Below, one piece after another: positions 34,954-43,900 of a stretch of DNA of 63,965 bases (position 1 is its first letter; every line of letters starts with the position of its first letter). Origin of the DNA: Microbacteriaceae bacterium PS02066 (GTDB lineage Bacteria > Actinomycetota > Actinomycetes > Actinomycetales > Microbacteriaceae). The stretch covers positions 1-63,965 of the forward strand of contig JASCPH010000011.1 in the NCBI GenBank assembly GCA_029959545.1, in the 5' to 3' direction. The notes beneath the pieces were generated by a model that had not been told where the DNA came from, searched no databases, and saw nothing but the letters and a program-made list of their open reading frames with translations. Position numbers and translations under genes: made by a program.

Positions 34954-35080
34954 TAGCCTGGCGGCAGCGTTCATGTAAACACGCGCCGCGGCCCTCGCAG
35001 CCGCGGTGGGAAACCGTGAAGTGGCTACCTCGATACCCATCGGTCGCCCTTCCGAGGGCGATCCCCACCCAGGAGTCGCC
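34954..35080 (+). promoter_or_regulatory. Promoter and structured 5' leader of the 2-oxoglutarate oxygenase gene
   Basis: TAGCCT (34954-34959) is a likely -10, giving a leader of about 115 nt. GGTGGG (35005-35010) can pair with CCCACC (35064-35069) next to the AGGAG ribosome-binding site (35071-35075). This stem would enclose two hairpins, CGAT/ATCG (35031-35042, ACCC loop) and TCGCCC/GGGCGA (35044-35061), forming a three-way junction. An alternative stem, CCGCGG/CCGCGG (34986-34991 with 35001-35006), competes for the first strand. The shape suggests a riboswitch or other RNA switch; I do not recognise a known class. Confidence 0.45.
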
Positions 35081-36124
35081 ATGACCTTCCACGTCCCTCT
35101 CGTCGACATCACTGCGTACGTCGCAGACGGCAGCCCCGAGGCGAAAGCCGCCGTCGCGCGCGCGATCGATGAGGCCTGCCGCACCGTCGGCTTCATCCAG
35201 ATCACCGGACACGGCATCCCGGATGCGGTCACCGCCGGCCTGACCGACGCGATGGATCGCTTCTTCGCCCTCGATCTGGAGCAGAAGAAGACCTATCGCA
35301 CACCCCCGCAGATCAACCGCGGCTACAGCCCGCCCAAATCCGAGTCCCTCAGCCTCTCGCTCGGCGTCGAGTCGGCGAACCGGATGAACGACTTCTTCGA
35401 GGCGTTCAACGTCGGTGCCGCGCAGGCGGACTATCCCGCATCCCCGGATCTTCCGCAGCCGGAGTACGCCGACAACCTGTGGCCCGACGTCGACGGTTTC
35501 GAGGCGCAGGTGCAGGCGTACTTCGCCGAGGCGGCGCGCGTGGCACGCACGATGACCCGCATCTTCGCCGACGCGCTCGGGTTGGAGGCCGACTTCTTCG
35601 ACCGACGCACCGGCCACTCCCTCGATGTCATGCGGATGAACAACTACGCGCTGCCGCCCGGGACCGACGTGACGTTGGACGGCGACCTCGTCGGCATGGG
35701 CGAGCACACCGACTACGGCATCGTGACGATCCTCTGGGCCGACCAGGTGAAGGGTCTGCAGGTGCTCGGCGCCGACGGGTCGTGGAACGACGTCGCTCCC
35801 GCCGACGACGCGCTTCTCATCAACCTCGGCGATGTGACGGCGCGCTGGACGAACGAGCGGTGGATGTCCACCCTGCACCGGGTGAAGCCGCCCGTGATCG
35901 ACGGCACGATCGAGCGCCGTCGATCGGCCGCCTTCTTCCACGACGGCGACGTCGATGCGCTCATCGAGACGCTGCCGTCCTGCGTCGACGCGGAGCACCC
36001 GGATCTGTACGAGCCCATCACCGTGGGCGACCACATCCGTGCGAAGCTCGCAGGCTCGCGCGAAGGGAAGGCGAACGAGAAGGCGGAGCGGGAGTCGCAG
36101 CGGGTGCTCTCGAGCTACCGCTGA
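35081..36124 (+). CDS. Isopenicillin N synthase-like 2-oxoglutarate/Fe(II) oxygenase
   Basis: The 347-residue protein begins MTFHVPLVDITAYVADG and has the N-terminal DIOX_N segment (DEACRTVGFIQITGHGIP). In the double-stranded beta-helix core, the iron-binding HTDYG and a later TLHRVKPP supply the His-Asp-His facial triad. The 2-oxoglutarate arginine is in the ERRRSAAFFH region. Bacterial members hydroxylate or desaturate small molecules and amino acids; this substrate is unknown. The ATG at 35081 follows AGGAG, and upstream frame extension lies in the leader. It stands alone between repeat elements of the same family. Confidence 0.85.
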   Translation: MTFHVPLVDITAYVADGSPEAKAAVARAIDEACRTVGFIQITGHGIPDAVTAGLTDAMDRFFALDLEQKKTYRTPPQINRGYSPPKSESLSLSLGVESANRMNDFFEAFNVGAAQADYPASPDLPQPEYADNLWPDVDGFEAQVQAYFAEAARVARTMTRIFADALGLEADFFDRRTGHSLDVMRMNNYALPPGTDVTLDGDLVGMGEHTDYGIVTILWADQVKGLQVLGADGSWNDVAPADDALLINLGDVTARWTNERWMSTLHRVKPPVIDGTIERRRSAAFFHDGDVDALIETLPSCVDAEHPDLYEPITVGDHIRAKLAGSREGKANEKAERESQRVLSSYR

Positions 36125-36158
36125 GCTCTGCGCGTCGATCCGGCCGCCGAAGGAGTAT

Positions 36159-36204
36159 CCGTTCGTCGAGCGAGTACGCGATGGAGTGCTCGCTCGGCGA
36201 ACGG
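36159..36204. repeat. Family E palindromic element, copy 2
   Basis: CCGTTCGTCGAGCGAGTAC (36159-36177) pairs at 17 of 19 positions with GTGCTCGCTCGGCGAACGG (36186-36204). A partial further right arm, GTGCTCGCTCG, starts at 36206. The arms match copy 1 at 34807. The two copies flank the oxygenase gene on both sides in the same orientation. Confidence 0.75.
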
Positions 36205-36259
36205 GTGCTCGCTCGACGGCGCAAGCGCCGGCGGACGCTGTCAACCCCTGGCGCGAAGT

Positions 36260-36276
36260 AGCTAGATTATCTAGCT
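36260..36276. promoter_or_regulatory. Perfect 17-bp palindrome over the promoter of the TspO-like gene
   Basis: AGCTAGATTATCTAGCT is perfectly symmetric around its central base. It overlaps the predicted -10 TAGCTT (36272-36277), which ends 6 nt before the ATG at 36284. The TAGATTATCTA core resembles MarR-family operators. No MarR regulator is in the window, so a trans-acting repressor is inferred. Confidence 0.65.
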
Positions 36277-36283
36277 TTATGGG

Positions 36284-37075
36284 ATGAATGTCGCGACATC
36301 GCGCTCATCCGACCTCACCCGGCAGATCGCCGTCCTCGCCGCGACCGGCTTCATGCTGGTCGCGGCCATGGTGGGCACGGGACTGTTCGGCGGCACAGCC
36401 GTGCAGGACCTGCAAGACGGTGCGCTCGACGCGGATGCGAGCTATCTCGCCCCCGCCCGGCAGGCCTTCTCGATCTGGTCGGCCGTGTACCTCGGTCTCA
36501 TCGCGTACGCGGTCTGGCAGGCGCTGCCCGGGCAGCGGGCCAGCGAACGCCAGCGACGCCTCGGGTGGTTGATCGCTGTGACCGAGGTGCTCAACGGGCT
36601 CTGGCTCGTCGCAGCGCAGTTCACCACGCTGCCGCTGACGGTCCTGGTCATCGTGCTGTTGCTCGTCGCCCTCTCGATCACCTGGCGCCGGGCCATCATG
36701 CAGCCGAGCGAGGGCGTCGTCTCCGCCGTGCTCATCGACGGCGTCACGGGGCTGCACCTCGGGTGGGTGGCACTCGCGACGGTCGCGAACACCGCAGCCT
36801 GGCTCACCCGCATCCTGCCCGCCGGCGCCGAGGACGCGGCGGACGTCTGGGGCATCGTCGTGCTGATCGCTATGGCGGCGATCGGATGCGGCATCGCCTG
36901 GTTCGGACGCATCGCTCCCTCGCTCGCGCTGTGCTGGGGACTGTCGTGGCTCGCCGTGGGCCGCCTCACCGATCAGCCGCACAGCGCCGCGATCGGCACG
37001 GCGGCCGTCGGCACCGCTGCTCTCATCGCCCTCGTCACCGTCGTGCGTGTCGTGCAGCGGTTGCGCCGACGCTGA
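36284..37075 (+). CDS. TspO/MBR-like tryptophan-rich membrane protein
   Basis: The 263-residue protein has about seven hydrophobic segments. The AFSIWSAVYLGLIAYAVWQALPGQ segment is typical of the tryptophan-rich sensory protein group related to TspO, which bind porphyrins and other apolar ligands in membranes. The ATG at 36284 is 6 nt after TAGCTT, predicting a leaderless transcript under control of the overlapping palindrome. No porphyrin or photolyase genes are adjacent. Membrane topology is clear, but the family assignment is moderate. Confidence 0.7.
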   Translation: MNVATSRSSDLTRQIAVLAATGFMLVAAMVGTGLFGGTAVQDLQDGALDADASYLAPARQAFSIWSAVYLGLIAYAVWQALPGQRASERQRRLGWLIAVTEVLNGLWLVAAQFTTLPLTVLVIVLLLVALSITWRRAIMQPSEGVVSAVLIDGVTGLHLGWVALATVANTAAWLTRILPAGAEDAADVWGIVVLIAMAAIGCGIAWFGRIAPSLALCWGLSWLAVGRLTDQPHSAAIGTAAVGTAALIALVTVVRVVQRLRRR

Positions 37076-37087
37076 GCCGGCGCTCTC

Positions 37088-37810
37088 TCAGAGGCGCGCG
37101 AAGGCGTGCAGGATGCGTGCGGGCTCGGTGACGGGCGAAGCCAACACCCGCGCCGCGACCGCGTCGAACTCGCTCGGATCGAAGTACCCGCCGTCGCGGT
37201 AGATGCGCATGCGGGCCGTGAAGTCGTTCGGCGTGAGCTCAGGGTGGAACTGCGTCGTGTACAGGCTCTGGCCGACGCGGTAGGCCTGGACGGGACAGTC
37301 CTCGTTCGTGGCGAGCAGCACGGCATCCGGCGGCAGGATGTCGGTGCCCTCCTTGTGCGCCGTGAACGCCTCGAATCGCTCGGGCAGGCCGCCGAACACC
37401 GGGTCGTGGCGTCCCGCATCCGTCAGAGTGACAGTCGTCGATCCCGTGCCCTCGGGATACGTGTCGGCCACGGCGCCCCCGAAGACGCGAGTGACGACGC
37501 CGATGCCGTAGCAGGTGAACATCGCTCGTGTCGCACCGGATGCGGCGGCCTCGGCCACGCGGGCAAGGTCGTCCTCGAGTCGGGTCTGCACGGCGCCCTT
37601 GTCGGGCGTCGTCACGTTGAAGGGACTGCCGCCGACGACGAAGCCCGCGTAGCGCTCGATCGCGTCGGACGGCAGGGCGTCGGCAACCAGGTCCCACGCG
37701 TGGAGCCCGTCCTCGTCGCGCCCCATCGCGACGCGGAACGACGCCCACTCCGCCCGGGCCGCATCCCGCTGCGGGCGCGCGCAGAGGTAGAGCAGCGGGC
37801 GGAAATCCAT
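37088..37810 (-). CDS. Class I glutamine amidotransferase-like protein
   Basis: The 240-residue protein has the GATase1 fold: the nucleophile elbow MFTCYGIGVV with cysteine, and the His-Glu pair in YTTQFHPELTPND. It resembles stand-alone GMP-synthase-like amidotransferases; some hydrolyse gamma-glutamyl compounds or deglutamylate small molecules. It lacks an attached synthetase domain. The ATG at 37810 is 6 nt after TAGAAT (complement of 37817-37822), a near-consensus leaderless promoter. Confidence 0.85.
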   Translation of the reverse strand: MDFRPLLYLCARPQRDAARAEWASFRVAMGRDEDGLHAWDLVADALPSDAIERYAGFVVGGSPFNVTTPDKGAVQTRLEDDLARVAEAAASGATRAMFTCYGIGVVTRVFGGAVADTYPEGTGSTTVTLTDAGRHDPVFGGLPERFEAFTAHKEGTDILPPDAVLLATNEDCPVQAYRVGQSLYTTQFHPELTPNDFTARMRIYRDGGYFDPSEFDAVAARVLASPVTEPARILHAFARL

Positions 37811-37855
37811 CCTGCGATTCTATGGCGCGGCTGTGGCGGCCTCCGCGGAGGCCGC

Positions 37856-38578
37856 TCAGTCGCGCGACGACTGCGCGGTGCGGCCCCTGAGGATGCCGAT
37901 GAAAGCGTCGACGAGCAGCGACGCATCCTCCCGCGGCCACGCGAATCCGACGGGTGCGGTCGCGGCGCCCGAGAGTGGTCGGTACTCGACATCCTTGCGG
38001 TGGTGCAGCCGGGCGAGCGACATCGGAACGATCACGATGCCCACACCGGACGCGACGATCTCGATGGCATCCGCCGTCGTCGGCGGTGCCGCGAAGGCCG
38101 GCGCGGCGGTGCCGGCGACATGCGGGTCCAGCACGTCGTCGACCGGGACGATCAGCACCTCGCCCTCGAGGTCCTCGACGGTGAGCTCCTCACCCGCGGC
38201 GAGGTGCGAATCGGCCGAGAACGCGACGACGACGGTCTCCTCGTAGAGGCGGATGAGATGCCAGCTGTCGGTGTCCACGGGGGGACGCACCAGCGCCGCA
38301 TCCACCTGGCCGCTCCGCAATGCCTCCTCCTGCGCGGCGACCTCGAGCGGCACGAGCTCGAGCACCGTGCGCGGCATCCGTTCCTGCCAGATGTCGATCC
38401 ACTTGCCGGGTGTGGCTCCCGGGATCGCGCCGAGGCGGAACGGGCCCGCGGGGGGCGGCGGGGTCGGTTTCTTCGCACCGGCCGAGCCGCTCTTGGCCGG
38501 TCGCTTCGCCGTGGCGCCGCGGGCCGTCCCCGCGCGAGTGGGCTTCTTCCCGCCCTTGGGCGCGCCACGACCAGCCAT
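37856..38578 (-). CDS. LysR-type substrate-binding domain protein without HTH
   Basis: Residues about 45-235 of this 240-residue protein match the LysR effector-binding domain (FRLGAIPGATPGKWIDIWQE, EEALRSGQVDAALVRPP and the IVASGVGIVIVPMSLARLHH loop). The N-terminal winged HTH is missing. In its place is a 43-residue tail of lysine, alanine, glycine and proline (MAGRGAPKGGKKPTRAGTAR onwards), like an unstructured histone-type nucleic-acid-binding tail. The ATG at 38578 follows TAGCCT (38585-38590) at 6 nt, so the tail is not an annotation artefact. It could bind DNA non-specifically through the tail or act as a ligand-binding partner. Confidence 0.8.
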   Translation of the reverse strand: MAGRGAPKGGKKPTRAGTARGATAKRPAKSGSAGAKKPTPPPPAGPFRLGAIPGATPGKWIDIWQERMPRTVLELVPLEVAAQEEALRSGQVDAALVRPPVDTDSWHLIRLYEETVVVAFSADSHLAAGEELTVEDLEGEVLIVPVDDVLDPHVAGTAAPAFAAPPTTADAIEIVASGVGIVIVPMSLARLHHRKDVEYRPLSGAATAPVGFAWPREDASLLVDAFIGILRGRTAQSSRD

Positions 38579-38617
38579 GCCCCCAGGCTATCCGGCCCCG
38601 CGCGCCCGCAAACGACA

Positions 38618-38667
38618 GTTCGCCTGTCACATCTCGCGCGGATTGGCGCGATCTGGGACAGGCGAAC
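38618..38667. repeat. Inverted repeat, family A copy 3
   Basis: GTTCGCCTGTC (38618-38628) pairs perfectly with GACAGGCGAAC (38657-38667), and the stem extends inward to 19 of 22 bp. The arm shares TTCRCCTGTC with the copy at 2259, 36 kb away. It lies 28 bp upstream of the promoter of the LysR-domain gene and 26 bp from the end of the next gene. Confidence 0.75.
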
Positions 38668-38692
38668 GATGCGGGTGACGGATGCGGTGCGC

Positions 38693-39100
38693 TCAGGCGG
38701 CGGAGCGAAGTCCCCGACGGTCGGTCGCGACGCGCTCACCCTGCGCGATGGTCTGGTCGTCGCCGATCAGCGAACCCCCGGCGACGCTCGCCCCGGGGCC
38801 GACCTGCGTGCGCACGCCGATCTGCGCGCCCGCGCCCACGTGTGCGCGGGAACCGATGTGCGCGTGCGGCGCGATCTTGACCTTCGGGCCGATGACGACG
38901 TCGCTCTCGATCCACGCGCCGCGGCCGACATAGACGTCCGCCGCGATCTGCGCTCCGGGCTCCACATAGGCGCCCGCTTCGACGACAGCCGTCGGGTGGA
39001 CCTTCGCGCCGTTCGCGATGAGACCGCGCCCGTTCACGTGCTTGCGGTAGCGCAGCATCTCACCGCGCTCGTTCTCGATATCGATGTAGTTCTTGCCCAC
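38693..39100 (-). CDS. Left-handed beta-helix (hexapeptide repeat) protein
   Basis: The 135-residue protein starts at a GTG (39100) with a GGAGG site 5 nt upstream. After an N-terminal segment (MGKNYIDIENERGEML) it has about seven hexapeptide-like turns (GAKVHPTAVVEAGAYVEPGA, later DVVIGPKVKIAPHAHIGSRA and GAGAQIGVRTQVGPG). This fold is typical of acyltransferases and gamma-carbonic anhydrases. No catalytic histidine or acyl-CoA region can be pinned down, and it is shorter than most enzymes of the fold. Function uncertain. Confidence 0.75.
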   Translation of the reverse strand: MGKNYIDIENERGEMLRYRKHVNGRGLIANGAKVHPTAVVEAGAYVEPGAQIAADVYVGRGAWIESDVVIGPKVKIAPHAHIGSRAHVGAGAQIGVRTQVGPGASVAGGSLIGDDQTIAQGERVATDRRGLRSAA

Positions 39101-39286
39101 GATCGCCTCCTCCGGACCTCGAGGTGCCAGCAATGATCGAAACGATCCGGTACGGGGTTTCATTCCCGACCCGGCACTCTTCCGGCCTCGAACCATATTC
39201 GGAGCCGTCGCGGGATCGGATGCGGGTTGCGCCGCAAGCTCCGAGGACCTATCCACGAGACTGCGCAGCCGCATCCAGGTGGCACG

Positions 39287-40003
39287 ATGGACGACGTGAA
39301 CGAGCCGCAGCCGGAGCCCGCCGAGCCATCCGCCGACGCGATGGAACCGGAGCTCGGAGCGCGCCCGAGCGCTCCGGAGACCGCATCGACACTGGTCTTC
39401 GACGTCAAGCAGACGGCGCACAGTGTGCCTGAGGACATCCTCGGCATTCTGACCGGAACCTTCGCTGCCTCGCTCGGTCTCTACCTGCTGCAGTCGGCGG
39501 GCTCGGTCACCGGCGGCACCGCGGGCGTCGCCCTGCTGTTCGACTACGCGACGTCGTGGCCGTTCTGGTTGATCTTCGCCGTCGTGAACCTTCCCTTCGC
39601 TGCGCTCGCGATCTGGAAGAAGGGGTGGGACTTCACCCTGCGCACCGCGGTCTCGATCGCGCTCGTGTCGGGGTGGTCGGTCGTGCACCACGCTCTCCTG
39701 CGCATCGAGAGCCTGGACCCGATCTACGGCACGCTCGGCGGCAACCTGCTGGCGGGCGTCGGTCTGCTGATCCTGTTCCGCCACAAGGCGAGCCTGGGCG
39801 GGATCAACATCGTCGCCCTGCTGATCCAGGAGCGCACCGGTTTCCGTGCGGGCTGGACCCAGCTGATCCTCGACCTCGTGATCATCCTGATCTCGCTGCT
39901 GGTGATCCCGGCACCCGCCGTGCTCCTGAGCGCGATCGGCGCCGTGCTGCTGAACCTGGTCCTCGCCATGAACCACCGCCCCGGTCGCTACATCGGTCAC
40001 TGA
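39287..40003 (+). CDS. YitT family membrane protein
   Basis: The 238-residue protein has an acidic, proline-rich cytoplasmic tail (about 1-45) followed by five or six membrane segments with the YitT features GTFAASLGLYLL, GGTAGVALLFDY and FRHKASLGGINIVALLIQ. The usual C-terminal DUF2179 domain is absent. Function of the family is unknown. The ATG at 39287 is chosen; the open frame extends to 39227 without a better site. The 186-bp gap before it (39101-39286) shows nothing I can name. Confidence 0.85.
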   Translation: MDDVNEPQPEPAEPSADAMEPELGARPSAPETASTLVFDVKQTAHSVPEDILGILTGTFAASLGLYLLQSAGSVTGGTAGVALLFDYATSWPFWLIFAVVNLPFAALAIWKKGWDFTLRTAVSIALVSGWSVVHHALLRIESLDPIYGTLGGNLLAGVGLLILFRHKASLGGINIVALLIQERTGFRAGWTQLILDLVIILISLLVIPAPAVLLSAIGAVLLNLVLAMNHRPGRYIGH

Positions 40004-40068
40004 CATTCCGGGCCGTCAGCCACCGGCATCCGTCCCGCATCCGCCGCCCGGGGCGGGCTTCCCGTATC

Positions 40069-40184
40069 CATGTCCCACTTGCTGCACTCTTGGGGTCCGA
40101 TTCCCGCGGCATGTCCCACTTGCTGCACTTTTGGGGCCGGATTTCTGCGGAAAGTGGGACATGCTCTGCGGAAAGTGGGACATG
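40069..40184. repeat. Family B element with two left and two right arms
   Basis: CATGTCCCACTT occurs at 40069-40080 and 40110-40121. Its reverse complement AAGTGGGACATG occurs at 40152-40163 and 40173-40184. The arms can form nested or alternative stems, and each is longer if mismatches are allowed. The arms match the xylA-xylB element at 25541. It fills the gap between the convergent YitT and nei genes, ending 1 bp before the nei stop. Confidence 0.85.
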
Positions 40185-40185
40185 C

Positions 40186-40968
40186 TCAGGCGGGCGCGGG
40201 TTGGCAGCGCGGGCACCAGAACACGTTGCGCTCCGCCGTGGGCGAGGCGCCCAGGGCCGTCTCGCGGATGAGGGTGCCGCACCGGCGGCACGGTTTGCCG
40301 GCGCGGCCGTACACCCAGGTGCGCTGCCCGGCGCGGTCTTGGCCGGTGAACGTGCGGGCCGGACGATCGCGGTTGGCGCGGATCATGCGCGCGCCGGTCT
40401 CGATCAGCCCGGCGGCATCGATTTCGTTGGCGGGCGTCTCGGGGTGGATGCCGCGCACGAACAACAGCTCATTCGCGTACACATTGCCGAAGCCTGCGAC
40501 GTTGCGCTGATCCAGGACGGCCACGTGGGCGGCGCGCGCGTCCGCTGCGAGTCTCCGGGCGGCCTCCGCCGCATCCCACGACTCGCCGAGAGGGTCGGGG
40601 CCGAGGTAGCCGACGAGCTCATCCTCCCGTGCCGTCGGCACTACCTCGATCATGGCCAGGTCGAAACCGACCGCATCCGCCGTGGCGACGCCGACGATCG
40701 CTCGGGCCTTGAAGGCGGGTTTGCGCCATCGGGCGCCGGGGGCGTAGACGTGCCACTCGCCCTCCATCTTCAGATGGGAGTGCAGCGTCTGATCGCCGAT
40801 GCGCGCCAGCAGATGCTTGCCGCGCGGCACGACCGCGTGCACGGTCTGGCCCCGCAGGTCGAGTGTCGCGAGCTGCGGAACACGCAGGTCGAACCGCTCG
40901 ACGACGCGGCCCGCCAGGGCGGCGTGCAGACGGGCAGCCGCCCGGTAGACGGTGTCGCCCTCAGGCAC
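40186..40968 (-). CDS. nei: Fpg/Nei family DNA glycosylase
   Basis: The 260-residue protein begins MPEGDTVYRAAARLHAAL, with catalytic proline 2 and glutamate 3 as in endonuclease VIII. It has the helix-two-turn-helix region (DQRNVAGFGNVYANELLFVRG) and a C-terminal four-cysteine zinc finger (CRRCG and CPRC). It removes oxidised bases and cuts the abasic site. Its start overlaps the end of lhr by 8 bp, the coupling of helicase and glycosylase also seen in other actinobacteria. Confidence 0.95.
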   Translation of the reverse strand: MPEGDTVYRAAARLHAALAGRVVERFDLRVPQLATLDLRGQTVHAVVPRGKHLLARIGDQTLHSHLKMEGEWHVYAPGARWRKPAFKARAIVGVATADAVGFDLAMIEVVPTAREDELVGYLGPDPLGESWDAAEAARRLAADARAAHVAVLDQRNVAGFGNVYANELLFVRGIHPETPANEIDAAGLIETGARMIRANRDRPARTFTGQDRAGQRTWVYGRAGKPCRRCGTLIRETALGASPTAERNVFWCPRCQPAPA

Positions 40969-43900
40969 GCGTCGACCGTTCCGCTCGCGCGGCGTCTCCG
41001 GCGGTGAGCCGCCGCAGTGTCAGGCCCCGTGTGGACTCGACGAAACCGGCATCGCGCAGCAACCGACCCAGCACCGTGCCGAAGACGAAGGCCCCGTCGA
41101 CCTGCTCGATCGTGAGGGTCTCGAGCCTGCCGGCGCGCGCGGTCTGAGCCAGCGACGACGCCGCGGCCGCCAGCGCGTCCTCGTCGTCGGTGAAGCTCAG
41201 CGCCGTCTTGCCGCCGCGCTCCAGATACAGCACGAGTTCGCCATCGACGAGCACGACGAGCGCTCCCGCCTTGCGTCCGGGGCGATGCTTGACGCCGTCG
41301 CGCGCCGGCCAGCCGAGGGCCGCGCCATAGGGGTTGGCGGGATCGGTCGCCGCGAGGGTGACGCCGGAGCGAGGCGGTGGGTCGCCCACTGCGGCGAACT
41401 CGCGGAGCCGGTCGATCGTCGCCGATGCGGCGAACTGCGCCGCTCCCAGCCTTTCGATGAGGTAGCCGCGTCGACAGTGCCCCGCCTGCTCGAACTGCGC
41501 GAGCACGCGGTACGCCTGGGCGAAACCTCCGGGCAGGCCCTCGTTCTGCACGGACCCGCGGGTCACGACCCCATAGCGATCGAGCAGCAGCGATGCCGCC
41601 GCGGTGTGTCGCAGCGTCGGGTCGCTCTCCGGCGTCGGAAGCAGCGACCAGCGTCCGCCGACGGATGCGGGCCGCGCCGGAGCCGTCGGCCGCGGAATGC
41701 TCGTGCCTCGGAACATCCGCGCGCGGGGCGCCCGGCGTGCCACCCGATGCGCCTGCGATCCCCCCGAGAGAAGTCCGCGCACGGGCGCGAACGTGTCGTT
41801 GGTCACCCGGCCCGCCCACGCCAGTCGCCAAAGCGCATCGATGACGGACTGCTCGTTCTCCGCCTGCGCGAGCTCGCGCACCTGTGCCGCGAAGTACGCG
41901 CCTCCGGCGGCGAGGACGTCGAGGATGCGGGCATCGAGCGAATCGGCCGCGACCTCGTCCTCGGGGACGGCCAGGGTGAGGGATGCAGCGTCGGCGGGAT
42001 GCAGTGACACCCATCCGTCGCGACCGGGCAGCGCACCGTGGCCGGCCCAGACGACCTCCCCCGTGGCCGTCAGCTCGTCGAGCATCGACGGCGTGTAGTC
42101 CCTGACGCGCGAGGGGAGGACGAGGGATTCCCAGGCGCTCGCCGGGATCGGGACCCCGGCGAGCTGCTCGATGACGGCGAGGGTGCCGTCGATCCCCTCC
42201 AGGGGCCGGGTCACGTGTTGCCACACCGGGAGGAAACGAGCGAAGGCGCCGGGGGAGACGGGCTCGACGCTGCCCCGGATGGCGGCCAGCGACCGCATCC
42301 GCAGTCGTCGGAGCACCTCGCTGTCGCACCACTCGGTGTCGTCGCTGCGGCGCGCGGCGGACTCGGGAAGGAAGAAGCCGCTCGTGACCCGGCCCGACGA
42401 CTCCAGGCGCTGAAGCGTGTGCCGCGCGACAGCCACCCCGACGCCGAAGCGGTCGGCGACCTGATCGGCAGTGAACGGACCGTGCGTGCGGGCGTGTCTG
42501 GCGACGAGGTCGCCGAGCGGATCCGCCACCGGCTCGAGGAACGCGACGGGCAGTCCCACCGGGAGTGCGGCACCGAGCGCGTCGCGCAGCCGGCCCGCAT
42601 CCTCGATCGCGGCGATCCGCTCCGACCCGGCGATGCCGACCCGGATCGCCCGGCGGCCATCGACCAGCTCCGCGGCGTACTGCGCCGCCTGCTCGCCGTC
42701 GGTCAGGCGCAGCGCCAGCTCGTCGACGGCGAGAGGACCGAGCAGGCGCAGCAGATCGGCGACGCCCTCGATGCCGTGGGCCTTGCGCTCGTCGTCGAGT
42801 CGCTGCGCCTCCCGTTCGAACTGCGCGATGACGTCGGGATCGAGCAGTTCGCGCATCTCGATCTTGCCGAGCAGCTCGCCCAGTAGTGCCGGATCGACCG
42901 AGAGAGCGGCGGCACGGCGCTCGGCCAGCGGCGAGTCGCCCTCGTACATGAAGGCGCCGACGTAGCCGAACAGCAGGTCGCGCGCGAACGGTGAGGGCTG
43001 CGACGTCGTCGTCTCGACCAGGCGGATGCGGCGGTCCGCGATCTTGCGGGCGATCCCGGTCAGCGCCGGAAGGTCGTAGACGTCTTGCAGCACCTCGCGC
43101 AGCGTCTCGAGGATGATCGGGAACGTGGGGTGGCGGCGGGCGACCTCCAGCAGCTGCGCCGAACGCTGGCGCTGCTGCCAGAGAGGACTGCGGCGGTTGG
43201 GATTCGTGCGCGGCATGAGCAGGGCGCGGGCGGCGCACTCGCGGAATCGCGACGCGAAGAGCGCGGAGCCCCCGACCTCGTCCGTGACGATCTGCTCGAG
43301 CTCGTCCGGGTCGAACACGAACAGCTCGGCGCCCGGCGGCTCCGCCTCGGCATCGGGGACGCGGGCGATGATCCCGTCGTCGCTGGCCACGGCAGACCCC
43401 TCGACTCCCAGTCGCTCCCGGATGCGGGCGTTCACCGCCAGCGCCCACGGGGCGTGCACCTGCATGCCGTACGGGGAATGGAGGATGACGCGCCAGTCGC
43501 CGACCTCGTCGCGCCCGCGTTCCACGGTGAGAGAGCGATCCGTGGGGACGGAACCGGTGGCCTCGCGCTGCTCGGCGAGGTAGGCGAGCAGGTTGTCCTG
43601 CGCGAACGCATCCAGCCCGGCCTCCGACAGGCGCTCTCTGGCGCGAGCCGGCTCGGCCGCGGACACCTCGCGCGAGAAGGCGCCGAGTGCTTCGCCGAGC
43701 TCGGCCGGCCGACCCAGCCCGTCGCCGTGCCAGAACGGAACCTTGCCGGGCTGGCCGAATGCGGGCACCACGTTGACGCGGTCGTGCGTGATCTCGACGA
43801 TGCGCCAGCTGGTCGTGCCGAGGGTGAACACGTCGTTCACCCTCGACTCGTAGACCATCTCCTCGTCGAGCTCTCCGACGCGGGCGTTCTGGCTCTCGCC

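Noticed and set aside
34954..35080. Known riboswitch class (cobalamin, TPP, SAM, guanidine, glycine, fluoride)
   Set aside because: I compared the leader by eye with the conserved motifs I remember and found no match, so it is reported only as a structured candidate.
38693..40006. Extension of the beta-helix protein to 437 residues
   Set aside because: The extension is antisense to the YitT gene. The GTG at 39100 has a good ribosome-binding site and begins the conserved part.
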